From CADEGL01 sp050180485 (GTDB taxonomy: Bacteria > Pseudomonadota > Alphaproteobacteria > CADEGL01): a stretch of 64,000 nucleotides of DNA. This document shows, piece after piece, positions 1 through 8,662 of this stretch. The position numbers and the translations under genes are program-made. The stretch covers positions 62,001 through 126,000 of the forward strand of contig JBFXED010000003.1 in assembly GCA_050180485.1 (NCBI GenBank), in the 5' to 3' direction. Within the stretch, counting starts at the first letter, position 1, and each line of letters starts with the position of its first letter. The notes beneath the pieces were generated by a model that saw only the letters and a program-made list of their open reading frames with translations, made no database searches and had not been told where the DNA came from.

Positions 1-661
1 GAAGGCTGGTCATGCCGACCACGCCGTTCATGGGCGTGCGCAGCTCATGGCTCATGGTGGCCAGGAAGGCGCCCATGGCGCGTTCGGCCGCCTCCGCCTC
101 GCGGCTCAGCCGCGAGAGTTCTTCGTTGATGCGGTTGCGTTCGACGATCTCGCCGAGCGCGTTACGGCCCGCGCGGCGCAGTTCCAACAGGTCGACCGTG
201 ATGGCGGCCAGATCCGTCAGCGCCGTGCGCTGGGTTTCCGTCAATTCGCGGCGCGGCTCATGGTCGATGACGCACAACGTGCCTAGCCGGTGTCCGTCCG
301 GCGCGGTCAGGGGGGCGCCCGCGTAGAAGATGACCTTGGGCGCACTGGTCACCAGCGGATTGTCCTCGAAGCGCTTGTCCTCGCGGGCATCGGGAACGAT
401 GAAGACCTCCTGGCCCAGGATGGCGTGCGCGCAGAACGCCTGTTCGCGCGGCGTTTCCGTCGCATCGAGTCCGTGATGGGACTTGAACCACTGGCGCGTG
501 GCATCGATCAGCGAAACCAGCGCAATCGGCGTGCCGATGATCTGGGATGCCAAGCGTGTCACGCGGTCAAACGCGGGCTCCGGCGGCGTATCCAGCACCT
601 CGTAGCGCTGGAGCGCCGCCAACCGGTCGACTTCGTCAGTGGGGATGCTCGCTGGAATCAT
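1..661 (-). CDS. GAF-domain sensor histidine kinase, N-terminal part (runs off the left edge)
   Basis: The minus strand is open from an ATG at 661 to the edge, giving 220 residues beginning MIPASIPTDEVDRLAALQRY. Residues about 20–160 form a GAF domain of the type found in many hybrid kinases (AFCAH near residue 77, GTLCVID near 128). A short linker of charged helix follows, then a histidine-kinase dimerisation box with the phospho-acceptor His in MSHELRTPMNG near residue 206. The catalytic ATPase domain and any receiver domain lie outside the window. By family it would autophosphorylate in response to a cytoplasmic signal, because no membrane segment precedes the GAF domain. The cognate regulator is not visible. 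A sigma-70-like promoter and a leader hairpin lie upstream. Confidence 0.85.
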   Translation of the reverse strand, partial: MIPASIPTDEVDRLAALQRYEVLDTPPEPAFDRVTRLASQIIGTPIALVSLIDATRQWFKSHHGLDATETPREQAFCAHAILGQEVFIVPDAREDKRFEDNPLVTSAPKVIFYAGAPLTAPDGHRLGTLCVIDHEPRRELTETQRTALTDLAAITVDLLELRRAGRNALGEIVERNRINEELSRLSREAEAAERAMGAFLATMSHELRTPMNGVVGMTSL

Positions 662-677
662 GCCTAGCCCGTCCCAA

Positions 678-699
678 GCGGCGCCAATTTTGGCGCCGC
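678..699 (-). other. Stem-loop in the histidine kinase leader
   Basis: A perfect 8-bp inverted repeat, GCGGCGCC/GGCGCCGC, is separated by six A/T bases. It lies between the candidate promoter (713–740) and the ATG at 661, so it would sit in the 5' untranslated RNA about 17 bases before the start codon. No T-tract follows it, so it is not a terminator. A role in translation control is only inference. Confidence 0.5.
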
Positions 700-712
700 C
701 GTCACGGACGGG

Positions 713-740
713 ATTGTACGGACCCGCACAAAAGCCTCAA
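713..740 (-). promoter_or_regulatory. Sigma-70-like promoter for the histidine kinase
   Basis: Read on the minus strand: TTGAGG, a 16-base spacer, then TACAAT. This matches the -35 consensus at four of six positions and the -10 at five of six. Transcription would start near 706 and include the hairpin at 678–699. Prediction by eye only. Confidence 0.45.
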
Positions 741-767
741 GGTGCGGTGTGCGTCCCTAATAGTTGC

Positions 768-801
768 AAAATGAAAAGGGCGCGGATTTCGCCGCGCCCT
801 T
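768..801 (-). terminator. Intrinsic terminator of the Gly-rich secreted protein gene
   Basis: A perfect 10-bp stem, AAGGGCGCGG/CCGCGCCCTT, with a 6-base loop, is followed on the minus strand by TTTTCATTTT. It starts about 20 bases after the stop codon of the gene ending at 821. Confidence 0.85.
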
Positions 802-820
802 CCATTAGAACATTGAAAAT

Positions 821-1201
821 TTACGGTGAGGTTTTCACGCCGCCTTTGGCGCCCGCGCCACCGCTCGCGCGCATACCGCCGCTGGCGTCATTGGACTGCG
901 ATTGCGCGCCGACACCCGTGCTGGTGCCCGCACCCGCTCCCGCGCCGACACCGACGCCGGTGTTACCGCTCGGCGCCGCGCCCAGATTCACGCCCGCCCC
1001 GACGCCCGTGTTCGCGCCCACGCCAGCACCCGTGCTGGAGTTTGTGCCGCTGTTGGAGCCGTTGCCGCCCGCGGCGGCGCCCGCACCTGCCTTGGTGCCA
1101 ACGCCCACACCCACATCCGCGGCGGAGGCGGACGGAAGATCAGCCAAGCCCAGCGCGCCGACCAGGGCGGCGGCGGAGGCGAAATAAACGAACTTCTTCA
1201 T
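821..1201 (-). CDS. Gly/Ala/Val-rich secreted protein of unknown function
   Basis: This 126-residue protein starts MKKFVYFASAAALVGALGLA, a clear Sec signal peptide with a likely cleavage after ASA near residue 27. The mature part is low complexity: short Gly-Val and Gly-Ala runs (VGVGVG, GAGAGAG) alternate with Asn/Ser stretches, with no Cys and few charges. It could be an envelope or extracellular structural filler, but I do not recognise a family. An intrinsic terminator follows closely, so it is monocistronic. AAAAGGGATGCGTC upstream provides a purine-rich ribosome-binding site. The repetitive composition also produces open frames on the other strand, which I treat as shadows. Confidence 0.7.
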   Translation of the reverse strand: MKKFVYFASAAALVGALGLADLPSASAADVGVGVGTKAGAGAAAGGNGSNSGTNSSTGAGVGANTGVGAGVNLGAAPSGNTGVGVGAGAGAGTSTGVGAQSQSNDASGGMRASGGAGAKGGVKTSP

Positions 1202-1314
1202 GACGCATCCCTTTTCGTTGTGAACTTTTCCGCGCGGGCAACGCCAGCGCAGTCCTCGCTTTTCGAGGTCCGCACATTCAATTCACAGATTGGTCACCGG
1301 GTTCCATGATGCGG

Positions 1315-1351
1315 CAACGGCATCGCCGGGATTTCTCCCGCGATGCCGTTG
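1315..1351 (-). terminator. Strong stem-loop after the crotonase gene
   Basis: A 15–16-bp stem (CAACGGCATCGC… pairing with …GCGATGCCGTTG, one bulge) with a 6-base loop lies about 45 bases after the stop codon at 1396. It lacks a T-tract on the minus strand, so it may be an RNA-stabilising or Rho-assisted 3' end rather than a classical terminator. Confidence 0.5.
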
Positions 1352-1395
1352 CGTTCCGATCAAGGCGAAATCGCGGCGGTGAAGCCGCGACCAGA

Positions 1396-2196
1396 TCAAC
1401 CGCCCTTCACGCCCTTCTTCTGGAAATCCACATCCCAGTTCTGCGTGGTGCTGACGACACGCTGCAGGCGGAACATATGGTCGGTCAGCGCATAGGCATT
1501 GTCGCTGTCTAGATCCTCGCAGCGCACGAACACCTCCATCTCCGTTCGGATAGCCATCAACGGATGGCGCGTGACGCGGGCGGCCAAGGCCTTGGCGCGG
1601 TCCAGCACCTCGGCGTCTTCCACCACTTCGTTGACCAAGTTGATGCGCAGAGCTTCGTTCGCATCGATTGCATCGCCGGTCAAGCACAGCCGCATGGCCT
1701 CGACGCGCGGCAGGTGGCGGTAGATGCGCGCCATGCCGGCCGCGCCACCCATGCCGTAGGCGATTTCCGGCAAGCCGAACTTGGCTGTCTTCCCCGCGAT
1801 GCGCATGTCGGTCAGGTGCAAGAGGTAGATCATGCCTTGGCCCAGGCACCAGCCTTTCACCGCACCGATGATCGGCTTGAAGCGCTTCATGCGCAGCACT
1901 TCGCGTTCCCAGCCGGGGTAGTTGGGCTCATCGTCTTCGTTGGTGTGCGGATAGTAGTGCCGCATCACCCGGTCCTCGCCCTCAAGCGGCTTGCGCCGCG
2001 TCTTCAGATCGTCGCCGGCCGAGAAGGCGCGATCGCCCTTGGCTGTCAGGATGCCGATCTTGAGCGACCGGTCGCGCTGGAATTTGTCCAGCGCCTGATA
2101 TAGTTGCTTGTGAATCTCCGGATTCAGCGGATTGACTTTGCCATTGTCGATCGTGAAGGTGGCGACCTCGCCATCGGTTTCATAAATCAGCGGCAT
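1396..2196 (-). CDS. Enoyl-CoA hydratase/isomerase (crotonase) family protein
   Basis: A 266-residue crotonase-fold protein. The start at 2196 (MPLIYETDGEVATF) is chosen because AAGGAAG lies just upstream and the family homology begins there. The CoA-binding region is visible (AFSAGDDLK near residue 67). The second catalytic Glu is kept in FGLPEIAYGMGG. The position of the first Glu, normally in a GGxE motif, reads GQGMIYLL and carries no Glu. Family members with one Glu are often isomerases, hydrolases or decarboxylases rather than simple hydratases, so the reaction is uncertain. It is divergently transcribed from a CaiC-like acyl-CoA ligase with an 89-base gap, suggesting a shared acyl-CoA pathway. 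Confidence 0.85.
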   Translation of the reverse strand: MPLIYETDGEVATFTIDNGKVNPLNPEIHKQLYQALDKFQRDRSLKIGILTAKGDRAFSAGDDLKTRRKPLEGEDRVMRHYYPHTNEDDEPNYPGWEREVLRMKRFKPIIGAVKGWCLGQGMIYLLHLTDMRIAGKTAKFGLPEIAYGMGGAAGMARIYRHLPRVEAMRLCLTGDAIDANEALRINLVNEVVEDAEVLDRAKALAARVTRHPLMAIRTEMEVFVRCEDLDSDNAYALTDHMFRLQRVVSTTQNWDVDFQKKGVKGG

Positions 2197-2285
2197 CTTC
2201 GGCTTCCTTGTTCGAGCGTGATGGATCAGCCTGTCACAGCGCCGCGGTTTGCGAAACCGCCCCACCACTTGATTACGGAGTGAAC

Positions 2286-3857
2286 ATGCTGGGCAACGCG
2301 ACGACGATCCGTCGGACGCTCGAGGAAAAGGCGCGTTCGCATCCCAATCGCCTCTACATGACGCATGAGGGCACGGCGCTGACCCTTGGCGAATTGGACC
2401 GGCGGGTGAACCGCTTCGCCAACGGCCTGGCCAAGCTGGGCTTCAAGGCGGGCGACCGCGTGGCCCTCATGCTCTCGAACCACCCGGACCATTTCTATGC
2501 CTTCCTGGCCTGCGCGAAGCTCGGCGTGGTGCAGGTGCCGGCCAACACCAACCTGCGCGCCACCAGCCTGGAATTCCTGTTCAAGCACGCCGATCCGCAC
2601 GGCGTGATCGCGGACGATCATTTCGCCGAGCATCTGGTGCCGGTTCTGGCGGACACGAAAGCCAAGCATGTGATCTGGCGCGGCAAGACGGCCGATGTGC
2701 CGGGCAAGCGCACCCATGCGTTTGCCGCGGTGATGGAGAGCGGCGCCGAGACGCCGCCGCCCGGCAATCCGCAACCAGAAGATGTGCTGTCGCTCAGCTA
2801 CACCTCCGGCACCACGGGGCAACCCAAGGGCGTCATGGTTACCGACACTATGTTCCGTGCCTCGGCCTATGGCGCGGTGCGGCTCGGCGACATCAAGGCG
2901 GGTGACATCCTCTATCTCTGGGAACCGCTGTTCCATATCGGCGGCAGCGAGGTGATCGTTCTTGGCGTCTTCTTCGACATCACGATCGCGTTGACCGAAC
3001 GGTTCAGCGCCTCGCGCTTCTGGCCCGAGGTGCGCGCGGCCAAGGCCACGCATATCCACCATCTCGGCGGCATCCTCTCGATCCTGATGAAGCAGCCGCC
3101 TGCGCCGGAGGACGCCGACAACACCGTGCGCGTGGCCTGGGGTGCGGGCGCACCCGCGCGCATCCGCCAGCAATTCGCCGAGCGCTTCAAGGTGAAGGTT
3201 ACCGAATCCTACGGCATGACCGAATGTTCCAGCATCACGACGGCCAACTCCGAGGGCGAGCCCGAGGCCGGCGTGGGCACTCCGATGCCGTATTTCGAGG
3301 TCCGCATCGTCGACGACGAAGGGAAGCCGCTGGGCGTCGGCGAGATGGGCGAGATCCTGGTTCGCGAGAAGGAGCCCGGGTTCATCATGAAGGGCTATTT
3401 CCGCAACAAGGAGGCGACGGCCAGTGCACTCAAGGGCGGCTGGATGCACACGGGCGATCTCGGCAGCTTCGACGCGAAGGGGAACTACCACTATCTCGGC
3501 CGCAAGAAGGACAGTCTCCGCCGCCGCGGCGAGAACGTCTCGGCCTGGGAGGTCGAGCGGGTGCTGCTGACTCACGCGGCTGTCGAGGAATGCGCGGTGG
3601 TCGGTGTCGACACAGATGTCGGCGAGCAGGACATCAAGGCCTATATCAAGCCCGTCGCGGGCAGTGCGCCCGATCCGCTCGACATCATCAAATGGTGCGA
3701 GGCGCGCCTGGCCTATTTCCAGGTGCCGCGCTACGTCGCGTTCGTGGAGGCCTTCGCCAAGACGGCGACCGAGCGCGTCCAGAAGGAGAAACTGTCGAAG
3801 CAGGCGGACGGCGCGTGGGACCTGGAAGCGTCGGGCTACAAGCTGAAGCGGCGCTGA
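2286..3857 (+). CDS. CaiC-like AMP-forming acyl-CoA ligase (copy 1)
   Basis: A 523-residue ANL-superfamily ligase that would activate a carboxylate to its CoA thioester with ATP through an acyl-adenylate. The P-loop-like motif YTSGTTGQPKG lies near residue 172, YGMTE near 312, the hinge HTGDLG near 390, and a C-terminal catalytic Lys in RVQKEKLSK. The start at 2286 has GGAG five bases upstream; an earlier in-frame ATG at 2208 overlaps the divergent gene and lacks a site. The architecture and length resemble crotonobetaine/carnitine CoA ligase CaiC. A close paralogue of identical length lies at 44324–45895. It ends four bases before the convergent ccmI stop. The substrate cannot be read from sequence. 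Confidence 0.88.
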   Translation: MLGNATTIRRTLEEKARSHPNRLYMTHEGTALTLGELDRRVNRFANGLAKLGFKAGDRVALMLSNHPDHFYAFLACAKLGVVQVPANTNLRATSLEFLFKHADPHGVIADDHFAEHLVPVLADTKAKHVIWRGKTADVPGKRTHAFAAVMESGAETPPPGNPQPEDVLSLSYTSGTTGQPKGVMVTDTMFRASAYGAVRLGDIKAGDILYLWEPLFHIGGSEVIVLGVFFDITIALTERFSASRFWPEVRAAKATHIHHLGGILSILMKQPPAPEDADNTVRVAWGAGAPARIRQQFAERFKVKVTESYGMTECSSITTANSEGEPEAGVGTPMPYFEVRIVDDEGKPLGVGEMGEILVREKEPGFIMKGYFRNKEATASALKGGWMHTGDLGSFDAKGNYHYLGRKKDSLRRRGENVSAWEVERVLLTHAAVEECAVVGVDTDVGEQDIKAYIKPVAGSAPDPLDIIKWCEARLAYFQVPRYVAFVEAFAKTATERVQKEKLSKQADGAWDLEASGYKLKRR

Positions 3858-3861
3858 GGCA

Positions 3862-5244
3862 TCAGCGTGGCGCGGCCTTGATCTCCTCGATCCGCTTTTC
3901 GACCTCGGTCCGCTCGGGCATGCCTTCGGGCAGCTTGGCCCGCAGGGCTTTCCAGTAGGCCTCGGCTTTCGCCGTGTCGCCGGCCTGCCAGGCGGCCGCG
4001 CCCAGGAAGAAGGCGGCGATCGCATTGCCCGGATCGATCGAATCGATGCGCCGCATCACGCCGACGAATTCCTGGGACAATTTGGCGCCGGGCTGCTGCA
4101 GCGCGAGGAGCGACTGCGCATAGCCCAGCTGCACGTTGACGTCGCCGGGCGTCAGCTGGGCGGCGTGCTTGAAGGCGTCCGCCGATTTCTCCTTCTCGCC
4201 CAGCACACGATAGGAGCGGGCGAGGCGCAACCAGCCTTCCACATCGTTCGGATTGTCCTTCAGCTTCGCGGCCAACTGATCGACCATGCCGCGCACCATC
4301 GCCGTGCGCTGCTCCGGGGTCATGTTCTGCGTGGCCTGCATGTCCTCGGCGCTCGGCCCCGGCGCCTGCTGCGGCAAAACGGTCGCGGGATCGATGCCCA
4401 GCTCCGCCGCCGTCTGGCGGATGCGCGCAGTCAGCACGGGCATCCACGGCGCATTGGGCTGGGAATCGGCGGCCAGTGCCGCCCAGATCTTGAGCGCCTC
4501 CGGCAGGCGTCCGGCCTGGCTCTCGGCCAGGCCGAGATAAAAGCGCGCGCGTGGTTCGCGCTTCTCACGCTCCAGGGCGCCTTCGAACAGCGTCTTGGCT
4601 TCGGGCGTCACTTGGCCCTGCGCGGCGAGGACCAGCGCTTCGCCGAGGCTCGAGGCGATTTCCGGTGCGCCGCCGGATAGCGTGTAAGCGCGGCGATAGG
4701 AATCGACCGCGTCCTGATAGCGGCCCAGCGCCTGTTGCATCAGTGCGAGCTGCACCCAGCCGGCCTGATCGTCCGGCGCGGCGGCCAGCTTTGCCGCTAG
4801 TTCCGCCGTTTGCGCCTCAAGCGCCTTGTTCTGCTCGCCGCGCGCCTTCTCGAGTTCCGTCTGACGCGCAGCCAAGGGACGGTCCGGCGCGCCCGGCGCG
4901 CCGACCAGAAAATAGACGCCCAAGGCGGCGAAAACGGAAATCGCGGCCAGCACGGTCGGGCCGAACCAGGAGCGTTTTATCGTAACCGGTGCCGCCGCTT
5001 CACCATCGCGCGTAAGGGCCAGGATGCGGCGGCCGATCTCCGCCTCGGCACCGCGTGCTTCGTCGTCCGAGATCAGGCCGCGTTCGCGGTCGCGTGTAAG
5101 TTCGGCCAGCTGGTCGCGATAGACGGCCAGGCCGTGCGCCGCGCGCGATGCCGCAGGCGCCGGCCGCCGCATCAGCGGACGCAGGATTGCCGCGACCGCG
5201 ATGGCGGTGAGGGCAAGGAACGCGATGCCGGCCCAGATCGCCAT
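3862..5244 (-). CDS. ccmI: Cytochrome c-type biogenesis protein CcmI (CycH)
   Basis: A 460-residue apocytochrome c chaperone, last gene of the ccm operon. It begins with a membrane helix (IWAGIAFLALTAIAVAAIL), a short cytoplasmic segment with a leucine-rich YRDQLAELTRDRERGLIS helix, and a second membrane helix near residues 95–115. A long periplasmic region of tetratricopeptide repeats follows (for example WVQLALMQQALGRYQDAVDSY and WLRLARSYRVLGEKEKSADAF). In System I it holds the C-terminus of apocytochrome c for the CcmFH haem lyase. One base separates its ATG from the ccmH stop codon. Confidence 0.92.
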   Translation of the reverse strand: MAIWAGIAFLALTAIAVAAILRPLMRRPAPAASRAAHGLAVYRDQLAELTRDRERGLISDDEARGAEAEIGRRILALTRDGEAAAPVTIKRSWFGPTVLAAISVFAALGVYFLVGAPGAPDRPLAARQTELEKARGEQNKALEAQTAELAAKLAAAPDDQAGWVQLALMQQALGRYQDAVDSYRRAYTLSGGAPEIASSLGEALVLAAQGQVTPEAKTLFEGALEREKREPRARFYLGLAESQAGRLPEALKIWAALAADSQPNAPWMPVLTARIRQTAAELGIDPATVLPQQAPGPSAEDMQATQNMTPEQRTAMVRGMVDQLAAKLKDNPNDVEGWLRLARSYRVLGEKEKSADAFKHAAQLTPGDVNVQLGYAQSLLALQQPGAKLSQEFVGVMRRIDSIDPGNAIAAFFLGAAAWQAGDTAKAEAYWKALRAKLPEGMPERTEVEKRIEEIKAAPR

Positions 5245-5245
5245 C

Positions 5246-5704
5246 TTACGGACCGCCGTTCAAAATTTTGTCGAGCCGCGCGCGTTCTTCCGCATCCAAT
5301 GGCATGGTGCGGGACGTGGGCTTGCGGCGCCGCAAGGTCAGTATCATCGCACCCAGCGCGATCACCAGGACCAATGCCGGGCTGAACCAGAGAAGATAAG
5401 TTTCGGCGCGCATGGGCGGGCGCAGGCGAACATAATCGCCATACCGTGCGACAACGAAATCCATCACCTGGGCATTGCTGTCGCCGGCCTTGATCCGCTC
5501 GCGGACCAGGATGCGAAGGTCGCGGGCCAGCGGTGCATTCGAATCGTCGATCGACTGGTTTTGGCAGACCAGGCAACGCAGCTCCTGACCGACTTCGCGC
5601 GCGCGCGCCTCCTGCGCCGGATCGCTCAGCATCTCGTCGGGCTCGACCGCCCAAGCGGGTATCGCGATCAGAAGCGCGAAGAGGAGCACCAGCGCGCGGA
5701 TCAT
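5246..5704 (-). CDS. ccmH: Cytochrome c-type biogenesis protein CcmH (CycL)
   Basis: A 152-residue periplasmic thiol-disulfide protein that reduces the CXXCH cysteines of apocytochrome c. A signal peptide (residues 1–19) is followed by the diagnostic LRCLVCQNQ motif with Cys44 and Cys47. One transmembrane helix near residue 105 is followed by a basic cytoplasmic tail. The start at 5704 overlaps the ccmG stop in an ATGA, the usual coupling in this operon. It is the short alphaproteobacterial form; the TPR part is the separate CcmI. Confidence 0.92.
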   Translation of the reverse strand: MIRALVLLFALLIAIPAWAVEPDEMLSDPAQEARAREVGQELRCLVCQNQSIDDSNAPLARDLRILVRERIKAGDSNAQVMDFVVARYGDYVRLRPPMRAETYLLWFSPALVLVIALGAMILTLRRRKPTSRTMPLDAEERARLDKILNGGP

Positions 5705-6231
5705 TTTTGCAGCTCCTTCAAGAGCGGCAGGATTTTCTCGTCCAGATCGCGCGGCTGGACCGGGCCGACATGGCGGTAGCGGATGCGCCCTTCGCGGTCG
5801 ATCACGAAGGTTTCGGGCACTCCGTAGACGCCCCACTCAATGGCGGCGCGCCCCTCGTGGTCGGCGCCGATGCGCGTATAGGGATTGCCCAGACGCTGCA
5901 GCCAGGCGATCGCGTCTTCCGGCTTGTCCTTGTAATTGATGCCGTAGATGGCGACGCGACCTTCTTCCCTCAGGCGCAGGAAGACGGGGTGCTCCACCCG
6001 GCACGGGGCACACCACGAGGCGAAGACGTTGACCAGTGCGACCTGACCCTTGAGATCGGCGGTCGAGAGGCTGGGCACGGTGTCCAGCAACGGCGGCAGC
6101 GAAAACTCGGGCGCCGGGCGGTCGATCAGGGCGGAGGGCAGAACCGAAGGGTCCTTGCCCAGGCGCAGATAGGCCAGAACCGCAACCAAGCCCAGCAGCA
6201 CAACCGGTAGGATATAGAGAAGACGCCGCAT
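5701..6231 (-). CDS. ccmG: Thiol:disulfide interchange protein CcmG (DsbE)
   Basis: A 176-residue membrane-anchored thioredoxin-like protein. Residues 4–22 form the N-terminal anchor. The thioredoxin fold carries the WCAPC redox motif (Cys74, Cys77) and the cis-proline loop GVPET. It passes reducing equivalents from CcdA/DsbD to CcmH and apocytochrome c. Its ATG abuts the ccmF stop codon and its stop overlaps the ccmH start. Confidence 0.94.
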   Translation of the reverse strand: MRRLLYILPVVLLGLVAVLAYLRLGKDPSVLPSALIDRPAPEFSLPPLLDTVPSLSTADLKGQVALVNVFASWCAPCRVEHPVFLRLREEGRVAIYGINYKDKPEDAIAWLQRLGNPYTRIGADHEGRAAIEWGVYGVPETFVIDREGRIRYRHVGPVQPRDLDEKILPLLKELQK

Positions 6232-8214
6232 CTATTCGGCCGCCTGGGGCGCCGCGTTGCGGTCCGCGCGCGCGGGCGCGCCCACGCGATGGCGGCGGTC
6301 GGTCAGCGAGATGCCGCCACCCAGCGCGGTCACGATCGCGCCGATCCAGATCCAGGGCACCAGCGGGTTGTGATAGATGCGCACGACATGGCCGCCCTTG
6401 CCGTCGCCTTCACCGACGACGGTGTAGATGTCGGTGAAGAACGTCGTGTGGATCGCGGCCTCGGTGGTCTGGCGCTGTTCCACCGGATAGAAGCGCCGCT
6501 CGGGAAACAGATGTGCAATGGTGCGTCCGCTGCGCTCGACCAGGAATGCGCCGCGCTCGGCGCGGTAGTTCGCACCCGCCACTTCGCTGACGCCTTCGAA
6601 GGTAAAGCGATAACCCGCGACGGCGACGCTCTCGCCCGCGCGCATGGTCTGGATCAATTCGGTCTGCCATGCGCTGGTGGCGGTCACACCCGCGATCAGG
6701 ATCGCGATACCCAGATGCGCGACCGTCATGCCATAGGCGGCACGCGGCAATCCGCATGCGCGGGCCAGCGTGTCGGCGAACGGCGACCGGAACAGGCGGA
6801 TGCGCTCGGCCAGTTCCAAGAACGTGCCGGCCGCGATCCAGGCGGCCAGCGCCAGCGCGATGGCCGCCAGGACATGGCGATCATGGTCGAAGATCAGCAC
6901 GCCGATGGCGACGCCGCCCGCGACAGCCATGGCCGCGCGTAGACGCTGCAGGGCGCCGGCCACATCGCCGCGCTTCCATGCCAGCATGGGGCCAAATCCC
7001 ATGACCACGAACAGCGGCAGCATGAGCGGCAGGAAGGTCGCGTTGAAGTAAGGCGGTCCGACTGAGATACGCGCGCCGCCCAGCGCATCGAGGAACAGCG
7101 GATAGAGCGTGCCCAGCAAAACGGTCGCCGCCGCGACGGAGAGAAGCAGGTTGTTGAGCACCAGCGCGCCCTCGCGCGAGATCGGCGCGAACAGCCCGCC
7201 CGGTTTGAGGGCGGGCGCACGCAGCGCGTAAAGAAGGAACGCGCCGCCGACCGCGACCGCCAGTAGCACCAGGATGAACAGGCCGCGCTCGGGATCGTTG
7301 GCGAAGGCATGCACCGAAGTCAGCACGCCCGAGCGGACCAGGAACGTGCCGACGAGCGACAGCGAGAAGGCCAGGATGGCCAGCAGGATGGTCCAGCTCT
7401 TGAGCGCGTCGCGCTTCTCCGCGACGGATGCCGAATGGATCAGCGCGGTGCCGACGAGCCAGGGTAGAAATGAAGCGTTCTCGACCGGGTCCCAGAACCA
7501 GAAGCCGCCCCAGCCCAATTCGTAATAGGCCCACCAGCTCCCGAGCGCGATGCCGATGGTCAGAAAGCTCCAGGCCGCCAGCGCCCAAGGCCGCACCCAG
7601 CGCGCCCAGGCGGGATCGACTCGTCCTTCGATCAGCGCGGCGATGGCGAAGGCGAAGGTGATCGAGAAGCCGACATAGCCGAGATAGAGGAAGGGCGGGT
7701 GGAAGGCCAAGCCCGGGTCTTGCAGCAGCGGGTTGAAGCCTTCGCCGTCCATGGGCGGCGGGAAGATCCGCGCGAAGGGATTGGAGGTGAAGATGATGAA
7801 GAGGAAAAATCCCGTCGCGATCATGCCCTGCACGGAGAGGACCCGCGCCTTCAACGGCGCCGGCAAATTGCCGCCGAAGCCGGCCACGGCCGCACCGAAC
7901 AGCGCCAGGATCAACACCCACAGAAGGAGTGAGCCTTCGTGGTTTCCCCACGCGGCGCTCACCTTGTAAAGCAGGGGCTTGGTCGAGTGGCTGTTGGCCA
8001 CCACGTTCGCGACCGAGAAATCCGATTGCACATAGGCCGCGATCAGGGCGGCAAAGGCGGCGCCGGTCAGAAGAAGCTGCGCGCCTGCGAGCGACGGGCC
8101 CATGGCCATCAGGCGCGAATCGCCGCGCGCGGCGCCCACAAGCGGCAGGCTGGCCTGCAGCACCGAAAGAACGAGGGCGAGGATGAGCGCGTAGTGGCCG
8201 GCTTCGACGATCAT
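6232..8214 (-). CDS. ccmF: Haem lyase subunit CcmF
   Basis: A 660-residue polytopic membrane protein with about 15 hydrophobic segments. The tryptophan-rich WWD haem-handling motif reads WGGFWFWDPVENASFLPW. Conserved membrane/periplasmic histidines are present (for example in LAFHPPFL and TALIHSA). With CcmH and CcmI it takes haem from holo-CcmE and attaches it to apocytochrome c on the periplasmic face. Length is typical (about 640–670). It lies between ccmE and ccmG with a 4-base gap on the ccmE side. Confidence 0.95.
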   Translation of the reverse strand: MIVEAGHYALILALVLSVLQASLPLVGAARGDSRLMAMGPSLAGAQLLLTGAAFAALIAAYVQSDFSVANVVANSHSTKPLLYKVSAAWGNHEGSLLLWVLILALFGAAVAGFGGNLPAPLKARVLSVQGMIATGFFLFIIFTSNPFARIFPPPMDGEGFNPLLQDPGLAFHPPFLYLGYVGFSITFAFAIAALIEGRVDPAWARWVRPWALAAWSFLTIGIALGSWWAYYELGWGGFWFWDPVENASFLPWLVGTALIHSASVAEKRDALKSWTILLAILAFSLSLVGTFLVRSGVLTSVHAFANDPERGLFILVLLAVAVGGAFLLYALRAPALKPGGLFAPISREGALVLNNLLLSVAAATVLLGTLYPLFLDALGGARISVGPPYFNATFLPLMLPLFVVMGFGPMLAWKRGDVAGALQRLRAAMAVAGGVAIGVLIFDHDRHVLAAIALALAAWIAAGTFLELAERIRLFRSPFADTLARACGLPRAAYGMTVAHLGIAILIAGVTATSAWQTELIQTMRAGESVAVAGYRFTFEGVSEVAGANYRAERGAFLVERSGRTIAHLFPERRFYPVEQRQTTEAAIHTTFFTDIYTVVGEGDGKGGHVVRIYHNPLVPWIWIGAIVTALGGGISLTDRRHRVGAPARADRNAAPQAAE

Positions 8215-8218
8215 GGCG

Positions 8219-8662
8219 TCACGGCTTCGCCGCGTCCGGCCGCCATTGGCCGGACTTCTTCAATGCCTCGGCCACTTCGGGCGGCATGTATTTCTCGTCA
8301 TGCTTGGCCAGGACGCGCGTGGCCGCGAAGGTGCCGTCGGGCGCGAGTTTGCCTTCGACCACGATGCCTTGGCCCTCGCGGAACAGGTCGGGCAGGACCC
8401 CGGTATAGGTGACCGGCACGCTAGCGGTGAGATCAGTGACGCGGAAGGTCACATGCGCGCCGTCGCGCACAACGCTGCCTTCCTCGACCAGCCCGCCGAC
8501 GCGCAACGATGCGCCAGGGCGTGGCGGCTTCTCAGCCAGGTCGGCCGGTGCGTAGAAGAACACCATCGTGTCGCGCAGGGCCGACAACGCCAGCGCCGCC
8601 GCGCCGCCCAGCAGCGCCAAGCCGATCAGCACGAACAGAAGCCGCCGGCGCTTGGGCTTCAC
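8219..8662 (-). CDS. ccmE: Haem chaperone CcmE
   Basis: A 147-residue membrane-anchored periplasmic haem chaperone. A basic N-terminus and one helix (residues 8–28) precede a β-barrel. The covalent haem-binding His121 sits in LAKHDEKYMPPEV, with Tyr125 as axial ligand. The start is a GTG at 8662 overlapping the ccmD stop in a GTGA. Confidence 0.94.
   Translation of the reverse strand: MKPKRRRLLFVLIGLALLGGAAALALSALRDTMVFFYAPADLAEKPPRPGASLRVGGLVEEGSVVRDGAHVTFRVTDLTASVPVTYTGVLPDLFREGQGIVVEGKLAPDGTFAATRVLAKHDEKYMPPEVAEALKKSGQWRPDAAKP

Noticed and set aside
2226..4025. A 599-codon minus-strand frame opposite the acyl-CoA ligase
   Set aside because: It is the exact complement of a well-supported ligase gene, matches no family, and overlaps ccmI coding sequence.
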